Positions 9,242-19,720 of a stretch of DNA of 64,000 nt are shown here, in pieces. This DNA comes from Vibrio cyclitrophicus (GTDB taxonomy: Bacteria > Pseudomonadota > Gammaproteobacteria > Enterobacterales > Vibrionaceae), in NCBI RefSeq assembly GCF_024347435.1, contig NZ_AP025480.1, forward strand, positions 3,162,001 to 3,226,000. Direction: 5' to 3'. Both the position numbers and the translations under genes were made by a program. Below the pieces are notes generated by a model. The model made no database searches, was not told where the DNA came from, and saw only the letters and a list, made by a program, of their open reading frames with translations. Every line of letters begins with the position of its first letter. Within the stretch, counting starts at the first letter, position 1.

Positions 9242-10405
9242 ATGGCTCATATTCGCGTACGCCCTAACGGGCGCATTCAGTTCGATATTCATGTGTACGG
9301 CCAACGCTTTCGCGAAGGCACCAAACAAATGGCTAGCCCAAAAAATTTAAGACTTGCTCAAGCCGCCCTCAAACAAATGAACGCCGAGATTGACCTTGGC
9401 ACTTTTCAATACCGCGACTACTTCCCTGACAGTAAAAAAGTCGACCTGTTTGAACGTTTACAGCGCGAGAAGTACCCCGACCGCCTGTATCCATTTTTTA
9501 ATGACTTTGCGAACCAGTGGTATGAGCGTCAAAAAGGCAATTGGAAAAGCAGCTATAAAAGCGTGGTAAAAAACACGCTCGAACACTACCTCATTCCGCA
9601 CTTTGGCAATACGTTGGTTTCCGAGGTGTCACTGTCGCAAGTGGAGTTTTTTCGTCAGACGCTGCAAGAAGGTCGAAAAGATGATGGCACGCGCAAGCTC
9701 ACCAACAAACGCATTAATAATATTTTATGGCCATTGATTGCCATTATCAGTCTTGCCGCCGAAGAGCATGACTTCAAGTACCCCTTTCGACGCTATAAGT
9801 CTCTTAAAGAAGAAAAGGCAAACTCAAAACCGCTGACCATGGAGGAAGTGCGCACTTTCTTAGAGTGCTGCGATGAGCAGTGGCATGATTACTTTTTACT
9901 GCGATTTTGGACGGGGATGCGAAGCTGTGAGGTACATGGGCTGCATTGGGAGCACATTAATTTTGACCATCGATTGATTCATGTTCAACAAAACTATGTG
10001 AATGGGGAAGTTTGCGATGTGAAGACGCCTAAATCACGTCGTGATTTACAGATGTGTGACACCTTATACGCCGCGCTCAAACGCCAGTGGGAAAAAAGAG
10101 AGAATAACAGCCCGTTTGTGTTTCCCTCCAAAACCGGAGAGGGACTCAATACGCAATACATCAGCCAAAAGGTATGGCATCCAACCTTGAAAAAGGCCGG
10201 GCTCACACCTCGCCGCGCCTACGAGACGCGTCACACTGCGGCAGTACTTCACATTGCCGCGCATGAGAATCCGCTTTTTATCTCACACAAGTTAGGGCAC
10301 AGCGATACCAAGCTCCTTTTTGAGGTGTACGCCCCTTATGTCGCCAACGCTTCCAGACAAGACGGAAACGCGTTTAACGATATGATGTTAGGAGGCATAG
10401 CATGA
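9242..10405 (+). CDS. Phage-type tyrosine integrase
   Basis: A 387-residue integrase. The N-terminus (MAHIRVRPNGRIQFDIHVYG) resembles the arm-type DNA-binding domain of phage integrases, followed by a core-binding domain around residues 95-200 and the catalytic domain. Catalytic residues visible: Arg in WTGMRSCEVHGL (about 226), Arg-His in YETRHTAAVLHIAAHE (about 329), His in ISHKLGHSDTKLLFEVYAPY and the Tyr ten residues later. The start is set by GGAGG 7-10 bases upstream; an upstream in-frame start would add 16 residues without such a site. It overlaps the next gene by four bases. Likely integrates and excises a genomic island or prophage; no tRNA target is visible beside it. Confidence 0.9.
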   Translation: MAHIRVRPNGRIQFDIHVYGQRFREGTKQMASPKNLRLAQAALKQMNAEIDLGTFQYRDYFPDSKKVDLFERLQREKYPDRLYPFFNDFANQWYERQKGNWKSSYKSVVKNTLEHYLIPHFGNTLVSEVSLSQVEFFRQTLQEGRKDDGTRKLTNKRINNILWPLIAIISLAAEEHDFKYPFRRYKSLKEEKANSKPLTMEEVRTFLECCDEQWHDYFLLRFWTGMRSCEVHGLHWEHINFDHRLIHVQQNYVNGEVCDVKTPKSRRDLQMCDTLYAALKRQWEKRENNSPFVFPSKTGEGLNTQYISQKVWHPTLKKAGLTPRRAYETRHTAAVLHIAAHENPLFISHKLGHSDTKLLFEVYAPYVANASRQDGNAFNDMMLGGIA

Positions 10406-11001
10406 TGATACTGTCTTTTAACCGCGCCCAATACTTTCATCAAAACCTGACGGACAAACATCAACTGTGTTCCTTTGCTTTAGGCATTGAGCTGCCTTCG
10501 GTTTATACCCTCATCGGTAATAAACGAGTCATGCCGTTGAATTCATTGAACGAACAAAGCCGTCTAGAAGCGATAGCAGAGCAATATTATGAGCGTTTTA
10601 TGGAAGATCCGAGGCTGCGTTCGGTACTGAATGCGTATGCCGACAGCATACTGAGTCCAGAGATGGTCATGTTACACGATGTTCGGTTACACGCCCAATA
10701 CGCAGGGTTGCCTTTAGCTAAGTACTACAGCGCACTGAAACAAACCGATGGGCATTGGGATAGAACAACGGTCTGGGAAAAGCATCTTCAATGGTGCCAA
10801 GCGTTATCATTAGCTTTGTATGAACATTATCAAGATCCACGCAGTGATATTTGTTATGGCGAGAAAAGTGTCATTGTCGATAAACCGCATGATAAGCAGT
10901 GTTACAGCTACACGGCCATCAACAAACCCGTGTCGTTTCAGCTCAACCGATATCAGTACAGGCAACTACCTTGGCAGTGGGGAGAGTCACTAGATATGTA
11001 G
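10402..11001 (+). CDS. Unknown 199-aa protein coupled to integrase
   Basis: No family recognised. It begins in an ATGA overlap with the integrase stop, so the two are translated together and probably act together or travel together. The protein is soluble and rich in Tyr, Gln and His, with a helical middle (EAIAEQYYERFMEDPRL and YYSALKQTDGHWDRTTVWEK). It has no signal peptide, membrane helix or cysteine cluster. It could be a small accessory protein of the integrative element. Function not assigned. Confidence 0.65.
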   Translation: MMILSFNRAQYFHQNLTDKHQLCSFALGIELPSVYTLIGNKRVMPLNSLNEQSRLEAIAEQYYERFMEDPRLRSVLNAYADSILSPEMVMLHDVRLHAQYAGLPLAKYYSALKQTDGHWDRTTVWEKHLQWCQALSLALYEHYQDPRSDICYGEKSVIVDKPHDKQCYSYTAINKPVSFQLNRYQYRQLPWQWGESLDM

Positions 11002-11467
11002 CTCTACTTATATCAAGGGCTAGATATCTCTCTAGCTCTTGATTCTTAATAATCGTCCTCGCATCCGAGGACGATTAGCGACGAAGCATGGTTTTTCTAG
11101 GTTAAGGGAAAAATGGTTAAAAGTATAAGTATCAAAAAAAGCTTCTCACGGAACTTTGTATGTGGCGCATTTCAATTGTCGCCCTTCCAAGGTTTCTTTT
11201 ACCTCCACAGCTTAACCAAGCCCATACTCATTTTCTAATGCGGTATTAACTAATGCACGATAAGAACTGTAATACCGAACCAGCCGCAGCAATACATTGA
11301 CCGCAATCCCATCAGTGGCTTTAACTAACAATACGCAACTTGAAATTAACGCTGTTCAAAAAGCGATAAAAACATTAAATATCAGAATGTTAGGTTTTTT
11401 ATTTTTATCACTTTCCCTATAAATAACTTTAGATTTATACACAGGCCAAACCATAATCAACTATGTG
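11002..11467. other. Intergenic stretch with a perfect hairpin
   Basis: No gene recognised over about 460 bases. At 11050-11077 a perfect 12-bp stem (TAATCGTCCTCG with its complement) closes a 4-base loop. No T-run follows on the plus strand, so it is not a classic terminator, though it could end transcription of the integrase operon. A minus-strand frame of about 45 codons near 11210-11350 reads protein-like but has no start and may be a relic. The last four bases (TGTG, 11464-11467) are the left target duplication of the IS21 element. Confidence 0.5.
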
Positions 11468-11563
11468 TGTCAGCGCCGATGTAAAAATGACCCACTAACG
11501 CCGATTTAAAATTGACCCACTTGAGGCAAACTATCCGTTCGTAAATGGACAAAGCGGCGGATT

Positions 11564-11905
11564 ATGATCAATCAGGAGCAACTAGTGGAAATACATGTTT
11601 TACATCAGCAAGGGTGCAGCATCCGCCGTATCGCCAAGGATTTGGGTATCTCAAGGAATACCGTTCGTAACTATCTCCGTGATAGAAGCAAAGCCCTCGT
11701 GTACCCCGAGCGTCAATCGCGACCAACTAAACTTCAGCCATACCATGACTACTTGCGTACTCGCATTGACGCAGCAAAACCGTATTGGATACCAGCAACA
11801 GTCCTACTACGTGAATTAAAAGCGCTTGGCTATGAGGGCGGTATAACGATGCTCAAGGAGCACATCAAGCAATACAAACCTAGCACGCCAGTCGACCCCG
11901 TGGTT
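11564..11905 (+). pseudogene. istA: istA 5' fragment (IS21 transposase, N-terminal part)
   Basis: Encodes the N-terminal 114 residues of an IS21 transposase, including the helix-turn-helix (QQGCSIRRIAKDLGISRNTV). It stops where an ISAs1-family element is inserted after the codons for PVDPVV. The same 10 bases (CCCCGTGGTT) recur at 15106-15115, and removing the insertion plus one copy restores the frame into the downstream fragment (reading PVDPVVRFETKPG). The rejoined protein would be 339 residues. As it stands istA is disrupted and the IS21 copy cannot move by itself. Confidence 0.9.
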
Positions 11906-11915
11906 CAGGGCAAGA

Positions 11916-12131
11916 TTACGAAGCCCCTTGTACTGCAAGGACTTGCGAAAGGTAGCTATTGCTACGGTTTGCTTTTTTCTGCTTTCTTTTGATCCCTGCT
12001 TTGAAGCTGGTTTCTTCCGTCAGCAGATTTAAAGCTATATGTCTTATAACTGCTAAATTCTCACCAGCTTGCTCTCGACGAATCCGACATTCATCTTCTT
12101 TAAAACCTACGTCTAATCGCCAGTGCATCTG
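11916..12131 (-). CDS. ISAs1 transposase, 3' exon
   Basis: Encodes the last 71 residues of the ISAs1-family transposase, starting QMHWRLDVGFKEDECRIRRE and ending SQVLAVQGAS. The Glu in FKEDE belongs to the DDE active site. Joined to the 5' exon at 14025 it reads IESQMHW, lining up with the family pattern IENxLHWxLDV, and gives a 376-residue protein. The junction was placed by this alignment and by the intron ending in AT. The frame is intact, so the gene could still make transposase if the intron splices. Confidence 0.85.
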   Translation of the reverse strand, partial: QMHWRLDVGFKEDECRIRREQAGENLAVIRHIALNLLTEETSFKAGIKRKQKKANRSNSYLSQVLAVQGAS

Positions 12132-14024
12132 ATGGTGAGTAGACCGCAGGAACTACCCCTGCAGCCTCTCGCAAAACGGTACGTGAACCTCTCAGTTCAT
12201 ACCGCTTCCATTAGGCAAACGATCCTCTCATTCCATGCCTCCAATGGGCAAACAACCACGGATTCTGCTTAGCTATCCTTTCCAAGAACAGCGTTGCTCG
12301 AGTCTTATGGCGACGAAGATTTTTGTATTTGCGTCTCGCCCACCTAATCAGAGCTTTGTTGATGTGTCTAAACACTGGGTATAGCGACGACCGATAGTAC
12401 TTACCATAGTACCCAATCCAGCCATTTATCATTGGATTTAACCAACCTGATATCTGTGCGATGTTGAGATCTGTTCGGCTTCGTACCTTCAGCGTTTTAA
12501 TTCTCCGCCTCATCGCTTTCAAAGCAACCTTACTCACCGCTGGCGTGAAGCTTACAAACATACTGTTTCGCTTGGTGTTCTTCACTAATCGACGCCTGAA
12601 TGTATATCCAAGAAAGTCGAAGCTTGTGTGTTCATGGTTGCCTTTTCGGCTTCCGTCCTTGCAGTAAACTATTTTGGTCTTTTCTGGATGCAACTCTAGA
12701 CCACACTCAGCAAAGCGCTCTCTCAGTACCTCTAGCATGTGTTCGGCTTCTTCTTTGCTTTTGCAATGAACCAGCCCATCATCCGCATATCGACACCAAG
12801 GTATACCGCGGTAATGCTTGTGTAACCATTTATCGAAGACATAATGTAAAAAGAGATTGGCGAGAACAGGACTGATTACCCCTCCTTGAGGTGTTCCCAT
12901 ATCCCTTGCTTTCAACTCTCCATCTGGCATTTTCATCGGTGCTGTTAACCAACGTTTGATATATAACCTTACCCACTTTTCTGTGCAGTGTTTATCGACT
13001 GCTTTCATCAGTAGGTCGTGCGGTATTTTATCAAACAATGCCCTAATATCGAACTCAAGGCACCAGTCATAGTCCCAACACCGTCTTCGAGTTACACCTA
13101 TAGCATCTAGAGCCGATTTCTTTGGTCTGTATCCATACGAATCTGGCAAGAAGTGCGGTTCTACTTGGGGTTCAAACGTCAGTTTGACCACCATCTGTGC
13201 GATGCGGTCACTGACGGTTGGTATACCAAGTATCCTCTCGCCTCCGGCTTTCTTTGGAATGGCTACAGCCAGTACTGGCGGAGGGAAGTAGGTTCCCGAT
13301 GCCAATCGGTTCCAAATTTTATAGAGATTTCCTTTTAAGTTCCTGTCAAAGTCGGCCAGTGTTTCATTATCAACCCCTGCCGCGCCTGCATTTGCTTTCA
13401 CCAACTTGTATGCGTTGACTACTTGCCATTTTGAAATGTTGAATTGTTTTGTCTTAACCTCTGCCTCCTCCTGACGCATTGTCAGTTGGGCAGAACTTAA
13501 CGACGACCTAACGCTACCCCTTCGCTCCACAACCATTACAGCTGTTTCCTCACTACTACAGATAGCTCCGTCCCAGTGCTGTGCATCGGTACTCTAATAC
13601 TCGCCAATTCAGTGGCTTGTATGTCTTCCTTAAGCATCACAACGACTGGTTCCCGCAGTTCCCAGAAAGAGCCTGATATAGATTCACGCCCACTATACGC
13701 CGGACACCGTCTATGCAGCATTCGGAGTTTACTCATAGACTTATCCCAAGAGATAGAAACGCCCTTGGTTTTGATGTCAGTCTCTGGATTACGACGCGTC
13801 CACATGGGTTCGGGTTAACTCGTCTCTCTATATCGTACCTGCCGAACTTTCGTTCGCACTTTGACTCCAACGCTCATGACCATAGCTCTTAACTACAGCC
13901 ACTTGGAGTGGTTTGAAGCCAGCTTCCGACAGCAGACTTCGGTGGGCCTACCACCATCTCTTCCTGAGCTTATGCCTTAAGTCATAGCATCTCCTTATGC
14001 TGCTAACTTCAGTGCCTGCGGCAC
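12132..14024 (-). mobile_element. Group II intron with reverse transcriptase
   Basis: On the minus strand the intron begins GTGCCGCAGGCAC, the usual GUGYG-like 5' end, directly after the transposase codons for WSIES. Near the 3' end, just beyond the reverse transcriptase stop, 12172-12207 reads as domain V: AAGCGGTATGAACTG on one arm and GGTTCACGTACCGTT on the other, with the catalytic AGC. Domain VI follows (about 12136-12170) with a candidate branch-point A. The ~490 bases between 14024 and 13537 would be domains I-III and the protein lies in domain IV. Length and parts look complete. The exact 3' base (12132) is an inference from the exon join. Confidence 0.85.
12211..13536 (-). CDS. ltrA: Group II intron reverse transcriptase/maturase
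   Basis: A 441-residue LtrA-like protein. Reverse transcriptase blocks in order: RILGIPTVSDRIAQMVV, YGYRPKKSALDAIG, WCLEFDIRALFDKIPHDLL, GTPQGGVISPVLANLFLHYV and RYADDGLVHCKS with the catalytic YADD. A thumb/maturase X domain follows (LNPMINGWIGYYGKYYRSS). The protein ends soon after, with no zinc-finger or HNH endonuclease domain, so mobility would use target primers such as replication forks. It helps the intron fold and splice and copies it into DNA. All catalytic residues are present. A later Met at 13479 is an alternative start. Confidence 0.93.
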   Translation of the reverse strand: MVVERRGSVRSSLSSAQLTMRQEEAEVKTKQFNISKWQVVNAYKLVKANAGAAGVDNETLADFDRNLKGNLYKIWNRLASGTYFPPPVLAVAIPKKAGGERILGIPTVSDRIAQMVVKLTFEPQVEPHFLPDSYGYRPKKSALDAIGVTRRRCWDYDWCLEFDIRALFDKIPHDLLMKAVDKHCTEKWVRLYIKRWLTAPMKMPDGELKARDMGTPQGGVISPVLANLFLHYVFDKWLHKHYRGIPWCRYADDGLVHCKSKEEAEHMLEVLRERFAECGLELHPEKTKIVYCKDGSRKGNHEHTSFDFLGYTFRRRLVKNTKRNSMFVSFTPAVSKVALKAMRRRIKTLKVRSRTDLNIAQISGWLNPMINGWIGYYGKYYRSSLYPVFRHINKALIRWARRKYKNLRRHKTRATLFLERIAKQNPWLFAHWRHGMRGSFA

Positions 14025-14939
14025 ACTTTCAATGCTCCAATGTGCTCGCGTGCTCTCGAGTAAAGCTTTAGCTGTCAGTTTTGCTGAGCTTATGTAGTGC
14101 TTGATTTGCATTGTTTCTGCTGGCTTATCACCTTCTTGACGAATTGAAACGACCATACCAATGGTGGAGAGTCCCGCCCAATCAAGCGCTATATCGCCTA
14201 AGAAATCTGTATTGTGAACAACCATACTCAAACGCGTTTCTGTACGACCATGTCCTTTCTCTTGAGTGACGTATTTATCACCTTCAAAACTATTAAGCAT
14301 ACTAGAATTAAAGACTTGGCTAATCGCTTGCTCCAATCGTTTTTGATTACCTTTTACCGCTAAGAGGTAATCTGCATCTTGGCCGACTATCTTTTCAGCT
14401 ATATCCTTCTGGCATCCCATAGCATCAATCGTCACTAAGCAACCTCGTAAGGAAAGCATTTCAAGCAGTTCGGGGATCGCTTTGATTTCATTGCTTTTGT
14501 CTGCTGTTTTAACCTGCCCTAACACAACTTGATTTGCAGCACTAAACGCACTAACCATATGGATTGCACCACAACGCTTGTCTTTGTTGTATGTGCCTCT
14601 GAGAGTTTTGCCGTCGATAGCAATCACTTCACCCTCAGTCACCTCATGACAGTCTTTCATCCACGCAGTAAAACATCGTTGCAGTTGCTTGGCGGAAATA
14701 AGATTGATAACTCGGGCAATGGTATCGTGTACTGGTATGCCTTGTTTGAAATCACCATACTGTCTAAGCCATTCCAAGTTATCTTCACCAAAATCTTCAA
14801 TATCCTCCCAACCTTCAGCACCAGCAATCACTGCTGCAATTGTTAAGAAGATAATGTCGGTTAGCGTGTGCTCTATTTTCCAAGCTTGGCGAGGGTCTCG
14901 AATAACTGAAATATGGTCCAAAAGGCTTAATCCGTTCAT
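14025..14939 (-). CDS. ISAs1 transposase, 5' exon
   Basis: Encodes the first 305 residues of an ISAs1-family (H-repeat) DDE transposase. It starts MNGLSLLDHISVIRDPRQAW and includes the family block VIAIDGKTLRGTYNK with the first catalytic Asp and GCLVTIDAMGCQKDIAEKI with the second, then LLAVKGNQK. Reading past 14025 runs into intron sequence and stops after nine foreign residues. The remaining 71 residues, including the catalytic Glu region, are at 11916-12131. Expression of full transposase would need intron splicing. Confidence 0.88.
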
Positions 14940-15115
14940 TAGGCTAAATATCTGCTGTTAAAAAACAGTATATGATCACACCTAAATCTGATCATCAAAT
15001 CGATCTTGGATGTATTGAGATTATTGTGACTTCAGTATCTAATTAGTGAAAATATGACTACTCGTCATCCCTTATTCCATAAGGGTTTTTCATGATCTTG
15101 CCCTGCCCCGTGGTT

Positions 15116-16584
<1,469 letters not shown>

Positions 16585-16818
16585 TTACGTGGGTGGGTCA
16601 GTTTTACTTCGGCGATAACGTCGATAAGTGGGTCAATTTTAAACTGGCGTTGACATGTGTACATGTTTGCCACTTTAGCGTATTATTCACGCATTCATAT
16701 TCCATATTAACAGAGGCTAAGTTTCTTCATATTGTCAAAGGAGTATCGTTTAATTCAATAGAATCAAAACATAACAATATGCGGAACAATCGGGCTTACA
16801 TAGAAAAGCTTTGTTGAT

Positions 16819-17877
16819 ATGGATATTAAACTTACTAAACGTTCTTTGAACAACAATTATAAAAGCAAACTTATAATGAAAAACTCAGTTGCTCTAAAAC
16901 AGTCTCACCCATCAGAACTTTCCGATACAACCTTTGAAGCAGAGTCAGATCACCAGGCTCTACAAACCCTATCATCAGAAAGTAAATCGACACTCCACAT
17001 ATACGCACCCGAATCATGTTTAGATACCCTTCGTTCTGTTTTAGCTCGACATGACATTAAACACGACATAAACAATTACTCAATCAGAGACTTTAAAGGT
17101 GAAACTTTATGTCACTTTAGAAGTATGGAACTAAGTGAAGAAAACCGTGCTTTTTTGATCGGTGCAACAGAGCTTGGTGCTTGGGTTGAGCCGTTAGCTA
17201 GCTACTTTGATAGAACGCTTGGTTATACTGAAACAGAACTGCTCCACAGCGGATACTTTCTGCACCAAAAAGCCTTTTCAATTCTGTCAAACAAAAGAAA
17301 TGTTAATGAAAAGCGCTTTATAGACCTACTGTTCGTTTTCATGATCGGTTTGATTGCGATTCCTATCGGGCTTTTAACTGCCGCATTAATCAAACTTGAA
17401 TCACCTGGCCCTGTCTTTTTTAAACAACGACGAACTGGCCAATACAATCAAGAATTTGAAGTTATCAAATTCCGTTCAATGCGTAACGACGCAGAAAAGA
17501 ATGGTGCTCAGTGGGCAACGAAGAATGATGCTCGAGTAACTAAAGTCGGTAACTTTATTCGCAAGACACGTATTGATGAACTGCCACAGTTGATCAACGT
17601 ATATAAAGGTGAGATGTCGATGGTAGGGCCACGCCCTGAACGTGAGGTGTTTATTGAGGCTCTAGAAAAAGAGATTCCATACTACCGTTTTCGTCATGCA
17701 GTAAAACCCGGAGTAACAGGTTTAGCTCAAGTAAAATACCCATACGGCGCCTCTGTTGAAGACGCGGTTTGGAAGCATAAATTTGATATTTACTACATCA
17801 AACACCAGAACTGGCGTATGGAATTGAAGATTCTCTTCTTAACCGTTAAGACCGTTGTTTTTGGAATGGGTAGATAA
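16819..17877 (+). CDS. Initiating bacterial sugar transferase (undecaprenyl-phosphate sugar phosphotransferase)
   Basis: A 352-residue inner-membrane phosphoglycosyl transferase that moves a sugar-1-phosphate from a nucleotide sugar to undecaprenyl phosphate, the first step of repeat-unit assembly. After a soluble N-terminal half comes one membrane-inserted helix (about 170-190, [20 protein letters not shown]). The catalytic domain follows: [40 protein letters not shown] with the Asp-Glu pair, then GPRPER. It lacks the four extra N-terminal helices of WcaJ/WbaP. It is the only plus-strand gene of the capsule cluster here, just right of the IS21 element. The donor sugar cannot be read from sequence. 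Confidence 0.9.
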   Translation: MDIKLTKRSLNNNYKSKLIMKNSVALKQSHPSELSDTTFEAESDHQALQTLSSESKSTLHIYAPESCLDTLRSVLARHDIKHDINNYSIRDFKGETLCHFRSMELSEENRAFLIGATELGAWVEPLASYFDRTLGYTETELLHSGYFLHQKAFSILSNKRNVNEKRFIDLLFVFMIGLIAIPIGLLTAALIKLESPGPVFFKQRRTGQYNQEFEVIKFRSMRNDAEKNGAQWATKNDARVTKVGNFIRKTRIDELPQLINVYKGEMSMVGPRPEREVFIEALEKEIPYYRFRHAVKPGVTGLAQVKYPYGASVEDAVWKHKFDIYYIKHQNWRMELKILFLTVKTVVFGMGR

Positions 17878-17901
17878 GTTGTTCAGCAGTAAATCAAATA
17901 T

Positions 17902-17930
17902 ATAAGCCTCCGATAGTGGAGGCTTATTTT
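17902..17930 (+). terminator. Rho-independent terminator
   Basis: A perfect 10-bp stem (ATAAGCCTCC with its complement, six-base loop) runs into TTTT, 24 bases after the sugar transferase stop. It lies between convergent genes and the stem's A-rich left side could also serve the minus-strand operon ending at 18032. Confidence 0.85.
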
Positions 17931-18031
17931 CCAAAATAGTAATTTCAAAACTAACCATTGCTGTCTAAAAGTAAACTATTCGAATACGTATAGATTCATT
18001 TACCATAACAATGCACTAACTTTAAGCGAAC

Positions 18032-18964
18032 TCACTTTTTCAAAATACCAACAACTTCGTTGTTTTCTTTAACCAACAAAGACGTGATGCCCTTATTTTC
18101 CATCACTTCATAAGCTTCTTGTATATTAAGTTCAGGGGATATTGAAGCCGGATTAATTGAAGCTATATCTTTTGCTACCAAATCGAAGGCATCTCTACCT
18201 TTTGACTCCATTGCTCTCCTCAAGTCGCCATCAGTGATAATAGCTAAGGTTTCGTTATTTAAGTTTACTAATGTTAACCCTAAATGGCTTGATGATATTT
18301 TATGTATAATAGAAGTAAAGTCAGCATCCGAAGGGACACTGGGAAGGTTGTCAGAAAACATTTCATCTCGTACTTTCGACAGTAACCGACGACCTAAACT
18401 CCCCCCAGGATGAAAACGTGCAAAGTTCTCAGGTTTAAAACCGCGAACATCCATTAAAGCGACTGTTAATGCATCACCCATAACAAGAGTTGCTGTAGTT
18501 GAAGATGTTGGTGCTAACTGCAGAGGGCAAGCTTCTTTAGGTACAGCAATATCTAGATGACAGTGCGAATTTGAAGCAAGTGTCGAGTTTTCTTTACCTG
18601 TGATCGCAATGACGAAGTTATCATTATCACGCAAGAAAGGTAATAGCTTTAACACTTCATCAGTTTCACCTGAATTCGATATAGCAATGAACACGTCTTC
18701 AGGCTTCACCATTCCAAGATCACCATGAAATGCCTCACCGGGATGCATAAAGAAACTTGGTGTACCAGTACTCGCAAAAGATGCTGCTATTTTTTTCCCT
18801 ATAATTCCAGATTTTCCCATCCCACAAATGATTGTTCGACCTTTTGTGTTAATAATGGCATTGATAGCCACTTCAAATTCAGAACCTAACCTTTTTGCCA
18901 TGTAATCCAATCCTTCTATTTCGGTTTGAATTACCTCTCTTGCAATATCAATTGAACTAGCCAT
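18032..18964 (-). CDS. kdsD: D-arabinose-5-phosphate isomerase (KdsD/KpsF)
   Basis: Interconverts ribulose-5-phosphate and arabinose-5-phosphate, the first step to Kdo. SIS domain with GRTIICGMGKSGIIGKKIAA and HGDLGMVKPEDVFIAISNSG, then two CBS domains. At 310 residues it is shorter than usual (about 325): the second CBS domain ends EVVGILKK where relatives carry about 13 more residues (HMHDLLRAG type). It is the last gene of a kdsA-kdsC-kdsB-kdsD run, one base from kdsB. Its place in a capsule operon points to dedicated Kdo supply for the polysaccharide, as with KpsF of group 2 capsules. Confidence 0.93.
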   Translation of the reverse strand: MASSIDIAREVIQTEIEGLDYMAKRLGSEFEVAINAIINTKGRTIICGMGKSGIIGKKIAASFASTGTPSFFMHPGEAFHGDLGMVKPEDVFIAISNSGETDEVLKLLPFLRDNDNFVIAITGKENSTLASNSHCHLDIAVPKEACPLQLAPTSSTTATLVMGDALTVALMDVRGFKPENFARFHPGGSLGRRLLSKVRDEMFSDNLPSVPSDADFTSIIHKISSSHLGLTLVNLNNETLAIITDGDLRRAMESKGRDAFDLVAKDIASINPASISPELNIQEAYEVMENKGITSLLVKENNEVVGILKK

Positions 18965-19717
18965 TTAAAACGTCTTCTCTTCCATTATTTTTTTGATAGT
19001 TTCGTAATCGTCACTAGTATCTATACCATGAGGGACGACACCATCAAATGTCATTGCCCCAATACTCATTCCATGGCTTAGAGCACGTAACTGTTCCAAT
19101 TTTTCATAACTCTCAAGTTCATCTTCTGCGTATGAACAAAATTCTTTCAAAGCAGAAACTCGGTAGGTATAAATCCCGATATGTCTTTTTGCAAATGACA
19201 AATCAGAAGGGTTATCACGATTCATTGGCGACGCGGAACGAGTAAAATAAAGCGCTCGACCATTATGACCAAGAACCGCTTTAACTACATTAGGGTTTAC
19301 AAAATCATCTAGGGAACGCAAAGGAACTACTGCTGTTGTGAGATGGTAAGAGGGATTTGACAACGTAAATGAGACAAGTTGTTGAATGAGCACTGGTGGG
19401 ATCATTGGTTCATCTCCTTGCACGTTTACGACAACGGTATCACCGCTCCACTCTTTAAGCTCAACAACCTCATTGATACGATCCGTACCGGATTGATGTG
19501 ACGAGGACGTTAAAACCACTTGGATGCCCTCATCTTTTAGCACATCACTGATTCTTTGATCGTCAGTGGCGACAAAAATATCAGCTTGCTCGATGCCCGC
19601 CTCTTTACAACGCTCTATTACATGCCAAATAACAGGTTTATCAAGCAAAGTTAATAAAGGTTTACCAGGTAGTCTAGATGAGCCGTATCGTGCTGGAATT
19701 ACAACTTTCACACTCAT
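18965..19717 (-). CDS. kdsB: CMP-Kdo synthetase
   Basis: Activates Kdo with CTP to CMP-Kdo, the donor for Kdo transferases. The N-terminal nucleotide-binding motif VKVVIPARYGSSRLPGKPL, the DDQRISDVL block and VVNVQGDEPMIPP are all present, as in KdsB/KpsU. The length of 250 residues is normal. It lies between kdsC and kdsD with almost no gaps, so it belongs to the same transcript. A housekeeping copy is probably elsewhere in the genome, since the LPS waaA and kdkA genes are in a different cluster; that is an inference. Confidence 0.95.
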   Translation of the reverse strand: MSVKVVIPARYGSSRLPGKPLLTLLDKPVIWHVIERCKEAGIEQADIFVATDDQRISDVLKDEGIQVVLTSSSHQSGTDRINEVVELKEWSGDTVVVNVQGDEPMIPPVLIQQLVSFTLSNPSYHLTTAVVPLRSLDDFVNPNVVKAVLGHNGRALYFTRSASPMNRDNPSDLSFAKRHIGIYTYRVSALKEFCSYAEDELESYEKLEQLRALSHGMSIGAMTFDGVVPHGIDTSDDYETIKKIMEEKTF

Positions 19718-19720
19718 TAT

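Larger units (their letters stand above)
11906..15105 (-). mobile_element. ISAs1-family element inserted in istA
   Basis: Bounded by inverted ends CAGGGCAAGAT (left) and its match at the right end, and flanked by a 10-bp direct repeat CCCCGTGGTT (11896-11905 and 15106-15115), the size expected for ISAs1 (H-repeat) transposition. It encodes one transposase on the minus strand, itself interrupted by a group II intron. Subtracting the 1893-bp intron leaves about 1307 bp, normal for the family. Both ends and the target duplication are intact, so this was a clean transposition event after the IS21 element had arrived. Confidence 0.9.

Noticed and set aside
2399..11467. tRNA gene as integration target of the recombinases
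   Set aside because: No cloverleaf-like sequence or tRNA 3' end was seen by eye in the gaps of this region.
13537..13805. A minus-strand open frame of 89 codons upstream of the reverse transcriptase
   Set aside because: It lies in the structured 5' part of the group II intron RNA, with no ribosome site or protein-like composition.
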